From JACJYC01 sp964558465 (GTDB lineage Bacteria > Bacteroidota > Bacteroidia > Chitinophagales > Saprospiraceae), in contig CAZLEF010000091.1 in the NCBI GenBank assembly GCA_964558465.1, positions 1-29,178 on the forward strand: a DNA stretch of 29,178 bases, in the 5' to 3' direction. Made by a program: the position numbers and the translations under genes. The first letter of the stretch is position 1. Every line of letters begins with the position of its first letter. Below, one piece after another: positions 24,722 to 29,178 of the stretch. The notes under the pieces were generated by a model. It made no database searches. It was not told the DNA's origin and saw only the letters and a program-made list of their open reading frames with translations.

Positions 24722-24727
24722 ATTGAT

Positions 24728-25057
24728 TCAGGCAAGCTCATTTTCCAGTATTTGATTTTCAATTTCTTCTTTGTTGCCCATATAATAATTCCATGCATTT
24801 TTTAAATCCGCCGGAGTCAAGGATGGAAATTGTACTAAAAGTTCTTCATCCGTCAGTCCTGTTTTTTTAGAATTGATCAATGACCAGACCGGAATGCGGG
24901 TTCGTGTGATGCGGGCATCTCCGCCACACACACCAGATGTTTTTTCAATTCCAGGAAATATACCGCTTAATTCACTCACCATCAACTGCAGTAGCTGCGC
25001 CTTTTCTTCTTTTGTCATTTTGGGCAATAAGGCTTCGACTTTTTGGAGTGTGCTCAT
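24728..25057 (-). CDS. DUF433 antitoxin
   Basis: This 109-residue protein has an N-terminal helical segment (VEALLPKMTKEEKAQLLQLM) and a C-terminal DUF433 domain (GVCGGDARITRTRIPVWSLI, KKTGLTDEELLVQFPSLTPA, LKNAWNYYMGNKEEI). DUF433 folds as a small helix-turn-helix domain and acts as antitoxin and transcriptional autoregulator beside DUF5615 toxins. It is first in a two-gene operon with a near-perfect promoter at 25074-25104. Direct repeats overlap both promoter elements and are a natural operator. Confidence 0.9.
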   Translation of the reverse strand: MSTLQKVEALLPKMTKEEKAQLLQLMVSELSGIFPGIEKTSGVCGGDARITRTRIPVWSLINSKKTGLTDEELLVQFPSLTPADLKNAWNYYMGNKEEIENQILENELA

Positions 25058-25073
25058 CTATGAAAAATTTTCT

Positions 25074-25104
25074 CAAAAATAACAAATCACCTTAAAAATA
25101 ACAA
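25074..25104 (-). promoter_or_regulatory. Promoter of the DUF433/DUF5615 pair
   Basis: On the minus strand, TTG (25104-25102), a 20-base spacer and TATTTTTG (25081-25074) match the Bacteroidota consensus exactly. The antitoxin start codon lies 17 bases downstream, giving a leader of about ten bases. Confidence 0.7.
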
Positions 25105-25105
25105 A
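25075..25105 (-). repeat. 12-bp direct repeats overlapping the antitoxin promoter
   Basis: TTTGTTATTTTT on the minus strand occurs twice, at 25105-25094 and 25086-25075, 19 bp apart (about two helical turns). One copy covers the -33 element and the other most of the -7 element. They could be operator half-sites for the DUF433 antitoxin, or a by-product of AT-rich promoter sequence. Confidence 0.5.
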
Positions 25106-25187
25106 AAATTCGAGCCTAAGTTTCACCCTGCCTTTTCAAGCCAAAGCGCGGGCACGTGGCATTTGAGTTGGAAGTCGGCCGGTGTTT

Positions 25188-25835
25188 TCATTGAATGATT
25201 TTGGTAGAATCCGGCGGCGTGGTATCGATCAGTTCCTGCGGCATCACGACGGTCCAGCCGACCGATTCGGCCATAAAACGGATCACATCGAGTACCCGGT
25301 TGCCCTGTTCCTCGGCTTTTTCCAGAAGTTTGTCCTGCACGGCCTTGTCTTCAATAAATTTCCGGGCATTTTTATTGAGTTGGGTATAATCCTTTGCGGA
25401 AAAACTGTTGAACCAGCTTTCGTCCAGGTTTTTGTACTCCAGTTCGTGGTCGATGGCCAGGATCTCGGCTTTGGGCAGGTTGCTCAGGGTCAGGGTCCTC
25501 GTGGCGCTGTCGGCGGTGATTTTCATTTTTTCGAGGTCGTACCCCACCAATACTTTGCCCCGGACCTCGAGGATCGCCGTTTTTTCGAAACTCATGGTGG
25601 TGGGGAAAGGCAGGTACCAGGTGGCCTGGCGGATATTGGTTTCGTTGTATACCTGGTTGAAATTGCCTTCAATCGTAACCAGCTTCAGCACCTCGCGCAC
25701 TTTTTCCAAAAGGACGGTCGACCGGGATTCGACGATCTCCTTTTGTTTTTTCTGGTAAAAATACCGGGTGATCCAGATCCCGAGGAACAGGCCGGCGGCT
25801 ACGAGGATGAGGGAGATGATCAGGCTTCTGCGCAT
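25188..25835 (-). CDS. DUF4230 membrane-anchored protein
   Basis: This 215-residue protein has an N-terminal membrane helix (about 4-24, SLIISLILVAAGLFLGIWI) followed by a DUF4230 domain (about 45-205). Landmarks are VLLEKVREVLKLVTIEGNF, AILEVRGKVLVGYDLEKM, LPKAEILAIDHELEYKNLDE and ARKFIEDKAVQDKLLEKAEE. The function of DUF4230 is not established. It is widespread in Bacteroidota and Firmicutes as a single-pass extracytoplasmic protein. It begins 19 bases after the nucleotidyltransferase stop on the same strand and may share that transcript. Confidence 0.9.
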   Translation of the reverse strand: MRRSLIISLILVAAGLFLGIWITRYFYQKKQKEIVESRSTVLLEKVREVLKLVTIEGNFNQVYNETNIRQATWYLPFPTTMSFEKTAILEVRGKVLVGYDLEKMKITADSATRTLTLSNLPKAEILAIDHELEYKNLDESWFNSFSAKDYTQLNKNARKFIEDKAVQDKLLEKAEEQGNRVLDVIRFMAESVGWTVVMPQELIDTTPPDSTKIIQ

Positions 25836-25854
25836 AAATTTATTGCACCTTTTT

Positions 25855-26322
25855 TTATTTCTTTTTTTTCTTGTTTTCCAATTTTTTCAATTGTTCAGCA
25901 TCTGCCAAATCCTGTAACCTCCCAGCCGTTTCTTTCGCTATAATAAGGTCGTTCACGTTCAAAAAGTTGACCTTTACCCCTTCTAAATCAGCCTCAATTT
26001 TCCGGATGTAACAATCTTCAAAATTTAATCCATCAACATCCATCAATAAATCGATACGATAGGGTTCATATCCTAATTGAACGATGGTTTCTGGTGATTG
26101 AAAATCGCCTGGTGCAAGAGAGAGTGATCCCATTCCGAACCGATCAATTGCCTTAATCAAATTCTTCAGGTTTTCCTGGGTCATCCATATCCATAAATCG
26201 ATGTCTTTAGTATATCGAGGATAGCCATGAAAATTTACTGCATAACCTCCGATAACAAGGTAGGATACTTTATGTTCGTTGAGTAATTCTAAGAATTCTT
26301 TGAAATCCTTGTTGATCTCCAT
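25855..26322 (-). CDS. Nucleotidyltransferase of a putative toxin-antitoxin-like pair
   Basis: This protein has 155 residues from ATG 26322 (MEINKDFKEFLELLNEHKVS). The pol-beta nucleotidyltransferase signature is YLVIGGYAVNFHG followed by RYTKDIDLWI (GG at 25-26; Asp40 and Asp42) and a third acidic strand YRIDLLMDVD. This matches the DUF6036/MNT-like group near AbiEii-type enzymes. The C-terminal tail is Lys-rich (KKLENKKKKK), encoded over an A8 run. A longer start at 26364 is open but adds residues of no family pattern. The first 53 bases overlap the end of the 63-residue partner gene in another frame. Substrate and role are unproven; toxin or antitoxin by tRNA/protein nucleotidylation is possible. 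Confidence 0.85.
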   Translation of the reverse strand: MEINKDFKEFLELLNEHKVSYLVIGGYAVNFHGYPRYTKDIDLWIWMTQENLKNLIKAIDRFGMGSLSLAPGDFQSPETIVQLGYEPYRIDLLMDVDGLNFEDCYIRKIEADLEGVKVNFLNVNDLIIAKETAGRLQDLADAEQLKKLENKKKKK

Positions 26323-26461
26323 AGAAACGCTTGATGATTTCTTCTCGCATTTTTTCCAATTCAATCATTCTTTCGCTGTAACTCAGCGTCATCCAATATG
26401 TAAGATTGGATTCATCGTCTCCCTTCTTGACAATTTTTACAATACGTGATTTTTCGGGCAT
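26270..26461 (-). CDS. Small partner protein of the nucleotidyltransferase
   Basis: This 63-residue cytoplasmic protein begins KSRIVKIVKKGDDESNLTYW and continues to a helical SYSERMIELEKMREEI and a C-terminal GFQRILRITQR. Small proteins with the DDESNLTYW...S...R...L...GFQRV.R pattern commonly precede GGYAV nucleotidyltransferases in Bacteroidota (pattern memory), which suggests a two-component module. It has its own promoter at 26494-26525. Its last 53 bases double as the start of the nucleotidyltransferase in a different frame, so the two are translationally coupled. Confidence 0.8.
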   Translation of the reverse strand: MPEKSRIVKIVKKGDDESNLTYWMTLSYSERMIELEKMREEIIKRFYGDQQGFQRILRITQRT

Positions 26462-26493
26462 TGCAAATTAATTGATTTGTCTTTATTGCACCG

Positions 26494-26525
26494 TGAAGAT
26501 AGGTTAATTTGATTAATATTCCAAA
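26494..26525 (-). promoter_or_regulatory. Promoter of the nucleotidyltransferase module
   Basis: On the minus strand, TTTG (26525-26522) and TATCTTCA (26501-26494) are separated by exactly 20 bases. The -33 match is perfect and the -7 has two mismatches. The predicted transcript starts about 26 bases upstream of the small partner gene. Confidence 0.5.
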
Positions 26526-26676
26526 CTTTTGCTTTGAATATGACAAATAAAATCTGGTGTGTTTGAAGTCAGGCGTAATTCATAAAGAGGACGTGATCCA
26601 ATGGCGTCTCAAAAGTTGAGCTTCGAGTTCTGAATTTTGTTTAATTTTCGACATTCAAAACATCACACCCATCACC

Positions 26677-28794
26677 ATGAAAAACCGGTTTTTCTCCCTT
26701 TTCCTCTTCGCATGCCTGGTTGCAGGGCTTACGGCCCAAAACCCGGAAACGTTCACCGTCGACGATATCATGTCGTACCCGTTCACCAGCGACCTGACCG
26801 CTTCCCGTACGGGTAACCGGATCGTCTGGGCCATGAATGAAAAGGGCGAACGGAACCTCTACGCCGCTGAAGGGCCCGGTTTCACGCCTCGGAAACTGAC
26901 GGCCTTTTCCGGCGACGAAGGCCAGGAATTCAGCAGCGTGAGCCTTTCCGACGACGGGAAATGGGTGGCGTATATCCGGGGCGGCGACTTCGGCTCCAAC
27001 TGGGATGACGCCCTGCCTGTCAATCCCAATTTTTTGCCCGAACCGCCGAAAGTGCATATCTGGTCCGTTCCTTTTGAAGGCGGTACGCCCAAATCACATG
27101 GCGAAGGGGACAGCCCGGTCATTTCTCCGCGCGGCAACCAGCTCGCCTTTGTGCGCGGCGGACAAATCTGGGCCGGCCCCGTCGACGGAAGCGCGGAACC
27201 CAAAAAACTGTTTTCCGCCCGGGGCAGAAACGGCTCGCCGGTCTGGTCGCCCGATGGATCGCGGCTGGCGTTTGTCTCCGTCCGGGACGGCCATTCGTTC
27301 GTCGGTATTTACACCAACCCGGAGACGCCGGTCCTGTGGGTGGCCCCGTCTTTTCACCGGGATGATACACCGGTCTGGTCGCGCGACGGCGCCCGGATCG
27401 CGTTTATCCGCCGGCCCGGTACCGGCGGCGCGCCCCAACCCATTCTGCAGAACCGCCATCAACCCTGGCAGATCATGACCGCCGACACAAAGGGCGGAGA
27501 GGCGGAGGTGATCTGGAAGGCGCCGGAAACTGCGGCGGGTTCTCCGCCATCCACCCACGGCGGGTACAACCTGAACTGGGGCGACGGCGCACTCACCTTC
27601 CTCTCTTACCACGACGGTTGGCCCCACCTGTACGCCATCCCGGACGGGCGCCAGGAAGCCCGGTTGCTGACCAAGGGGAATTTCATGGCGGAATACATTT
27701 CCATGAGTCCGGACGGCCGCTGGCTCACCTTTGCGGGAAATACCGGCCCCGATCCGCTGGACATCGACCGAAGGCATGTGGTCAGGGTCGGTATCGACGG
27801 GGCCGTGCAGGAAGTCCTGACGCCCGGCGACGGCCAGGAATGGACGCCTTATATCCTCGGCGACGGCCGGCAGATGGCTTATATCAGCGCCACCAGCCGG
27901 CGGCCGCCCCTGCCGGCGATCATGGACCTGGAGAAAAAGTCCGTCAGGCTGCTGGCCCGGGATAAAATCCCCGCCCAATTCCCGGAAAAAAAGCTGGTAA
28001 CGCCAGTGCAGGCAGTTTTCAAAGCCCCCGATGGGACTTCCGTGCATGCGACCCTGTTCAACAGCGACTCGGGGCCCGAAAAGAAACCAGCCATTATCTA
28101 TATCCACGGCGGTCCGCCCCGGCAAATGCTGCTGGGCTGGCATTATTCCTCCTATTACGCCAACGCATACGCCCTCAACCAATACCTGGCGAGCCGCGGT
28201 TTTGTGGTGATCTCGGTGAATTACCGCCTTGGCATCGGCTACGGCTACAATTTTCACCGGCCCGCAGACGGCGGGGTTCGGGGCGCCGGCGAATACCAGG
28301 ACATCAAAGCCGCCGGGGAGTGGCTTGCCCGGCAACCCTTTGTGGACCCTGCCCGGATCGGCGTGTACGGGGGCTCCTACGGCGGCTACCTGACCGCGAT
28401 GGCCCTTGCCCGGAATTCGGACCTTTTCAAGGCGGGTGTGGATATCCACGGCGTACACGACCTGATCAACGGAAGGGTGCAGAATATGAAGCCGCCCAAC
28501 CAATACGAACAGGCCCCCGACGTGGATCAAGCCATCGAAACCGCCTGGAAATCATCGCCCATAGCTGACGTCGGCGCCTGGACGTCTCCCGTACTGATCA
28601 TCCACGGCGACGACGACCGCAACGTAGCCTTCACCCAGAGCGTCGACCTGATCCAACGCCTGGAAGCCAAAGGCGTTGACCTGGAAACCCTGGTCATTGT
28701 GGATGATACCCACCATTTTATGACGTTCCGGAACCAGCGGCGGGTGAATGAGGCTGCGGCCGGGTATTTGGTGAGGAAGTTGGGGGCGCGGTGA
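26677..28794 (+). CDS. Secreted S9-family prolyl oligopeptidase-type peptidase
   Basis: This 705-residue protein has a signal peptide (MKNRFFSLFLFACLVAGLTAQ). Residues about 25-430 form a TolB/WD40-like beta-propeller with repeated SPDGxxLAF-type blades (SDDGKWVAYI, SPRGNQLAFV, SPDGSRLAFV, SRDGARIAFI, SPDGRWLTFA). The alpha/beta-hydrolase domain follows (about 450-700). The catalytic triad is visible: Ser567 in YGGSYGGY, Asp647 in HGDDDRNV, His679 in DDTHHF. It resembles dipeptidyl-peptidase IV/acylaminoacyl-peptidase enzymes acting on peptides in the periplasm or outside. It stands alone. TAATTTTC at 26642-26649 is a possible -7 element, but the spacing to the nearest TTG is 23. Confidence 0.93.
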   Translation: MKNRFFSLFLFACLVAGLTAQNPETFTVDDIMSYPFTSDLTASRTGNRIVWAMNEKGERNLYAAEGPGFTPRKLTAFSGDEGQEFSSVSLSDDGKWVAYIRGGDFGSNWDDALPVNPNFLPEPPKVHIWSVPFEGGTPKSHGEGDSPVISPRGNQLAFVRGGQIWAGPVDGSAEPKKLFSARGRNGSPVWSPDGSRLAFVSVRDGHSFVGIYTNPETPVLWVAPSFHRDDTPVWSRDGARIAFIRRPGTGGAPQPILQNRHQPWQIMTADTKGGEAEVIWKAPETAAGSPPSTHGGYNLNWGDGALTFLSYHDGWPHLYAIPDGRQEARLLTKGNFMAEYISMSPDGRWLTFAGNTGPDPLDIDRRHVVRVGIDGAVQEVLTPGDGQEWTPYILGDGRQMAYISATSRRPPLPAIMDLEKKSVRLLARDKIPAQFPEKKLVTPVQAVFKAPDGTSVHATLFNSDSGPEKKPAIIYIHGGPPRQMLLGWHYSSYYANAYALNQYLASRGFVVISVNYRLGIGYGYNFHRPADGGVRGAGEYQDIKAAGEWLARQPFVDPARIGVYGGSYGGYLTAMALARNSDLFKAGVDIHGVHDLINGRVQNMKPPNQYEQAPDVDQAIETAWKSSPIADVGAWTSPVLIIHGDDDRNVAFTQSVDLIQRLEAKGVDLETLVIVDDTHHFMTFRNQRRVNEAAAGYLVRKLGAR

Positions 28795-29170
28795 TGGGGT
28801 GGTCTGGTTTTGGAGGTTGGGAGTAAACACCAGAAGTTTTATTTCTCCCGGACAGGATGGCTTCGCATCCTGTGCTTTATCTGGATTTTTTTACCACAAA
28901 AGAAACAAAAGGTCACAAAAGTGTCGATATGAGTCATCCCGAATTTTGTTGAAAATGTCGGAAAAAGAACGATTTCGGCATTGATTCGGGTATTTTAGTT
29001 GGCTCTGATGGAGGCCTTCGGATTTTTGGACCTTTGGGGCAGTTCGCCAATTTGCTCCCAAAGGAGTCCTACATGGGAGTCCTTTGGACCTGTGGGACAG
29101 TTGGCATTGAGGGCTATAGACTGACAAACTTTTGTCTAACATTTTTTAATTTATTGATAACAAACCAAAT
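28795..29170. other. Repeat-rich intergenic region
   Basis: No gene is visible in these 376 bases. The stretch 28889-28920 is A-rich (ACAAAAGAAACAAAAGG type). From 29025 the region holds direct and inverted repeats described separately. The last 30 bases are AT-rich and look like the leader of the gene starting at 29171. Confidence 0.6.
29025..29107. repeat. Interleaved direct and inverted repeats
   Basis: A 24-base unit beginning TTTGGACCT recurs at 29025 and 29083 with about 20 of 24 identities. Between the copies, GGAGTCCT occurs twice (29063-29070, 29076-29083), and CCAAAGGA (29058-29065) is complementary to TCCTTTGG (29080-29087). The region can fold in several alternative ways upstream of the next gene. 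Confidence 0.6.
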
Positions 29171-29178
29171 ATGAAACA
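29171..29178 (+). CDS. Possible start of a truncated gene
   Basis: ATGAAACA lies at the very end of the window behind an A-rich leader (GATAACAAACCAAAT), the usual ribosome-binding context in Bacteroidota, which rarely use Shine-Dalgarno sequences. AACTTTTG at 29127-29134 is one mismatch from a -7 element. Only two codons are visible, so no product can be named. Confidence 0.3.

Noticed and set aside
27094..28530. 478-codon open frame on the minus strand
   Set aside because: It is antisense to the S9 peptidase, whose propeller blades and catalytic triad are complete; a shadow frame.

Overview
The window reads as chromosomal DNA of a Bacteroidota bacterium, most likely Saprospiria- or Cytophagia-like. 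The evidence is a SusC/SusD pair, two proteins ending in type IX secretion (T9SS) sorting domains, DUF4230, a LytS/LytTR two-component pair, a large FtsX/MacB-type permease, and several promoter-like sites matching the Bacteroidota TTG-20 nt-TAnnTTTG pattern. The metabolic genes are GC-rich. Several small accessory genes sit in clearly AT-rich patches. I cannot name the genus from sequence alone.

Layout, left to right. (1) 1-2420 is gene-poor: an AT-rich membrane protein with an N-terminus resembling an effector-associated domain, an internally deleted CatB/Vat-type acetyltransferase pseudogene, several palindromes, and a 9-bp minisatellite. (2) 2400-6878 (minus) holds a lipoprotein PQQ-type sugar dehydrogenase fused to cytochrome c, then a stand-alone FtsX-type permease. 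Both have G-quadruplex-type G-tracts just past their stop codons on the coding strand. (3) 7091-8930 (plus) carries an exported sugar isomerase/epimerase-like protein and a DUF1080 lipoprotein, possibly a 3-keto-glycoside processing pair. (4) 8949-10079 (minus) is an AT-rich AAA/DUF4143 ATPase. (5) 10216-12207 (plus) is a secreted glycoside-hydrolase-like protein. (6) 12268-15735 (plus) is a tight four-gene operon with a well-formed promoter: ABC ATPase, ABC-2 permease, LytS-type kinase, LytTR regulator. Every gene overlaps the next. (7) 23755-15899 (minus) encodes SusC, SusD, a T9SS-exported PhoD-type phosphoesterase and a T9SS-exported protein made of three tandem modules. The phosphoesterase carries one further copy of that module. 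All four copies share DW[IV]G[IV]Y and LFCCDGY motifs. (8) 23797-26525 (minus) has a GH73 glucosaminidase, a DUF433/DUF5615 toxin-antitoxin pair with its own promoter, a DUF4230 protein, and a nucleotidyltransferase overlapping a small partner gene out of frame. (9) 26677-28794 (plus) is a secreted S9 prolyl-oligopeptidase-type peptidase. The window ends in a repeat-rich leader and the first codons of another gene.

How the genes fit together: most of the window serves nutrient acquisition at the cell surface (sugar oxidation and hydrolysis, phosphoester cleavage coupled to a SusCD importer, peptide degradation). One self-regulated ABC exporter and several mobile or conflict-type modules are interspersed. 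The most interesting unit is the SusCD-PhoD-triple-module locus. Its CCDGY module is well defined in the sequence, and I cannot place it confidently in a named family.
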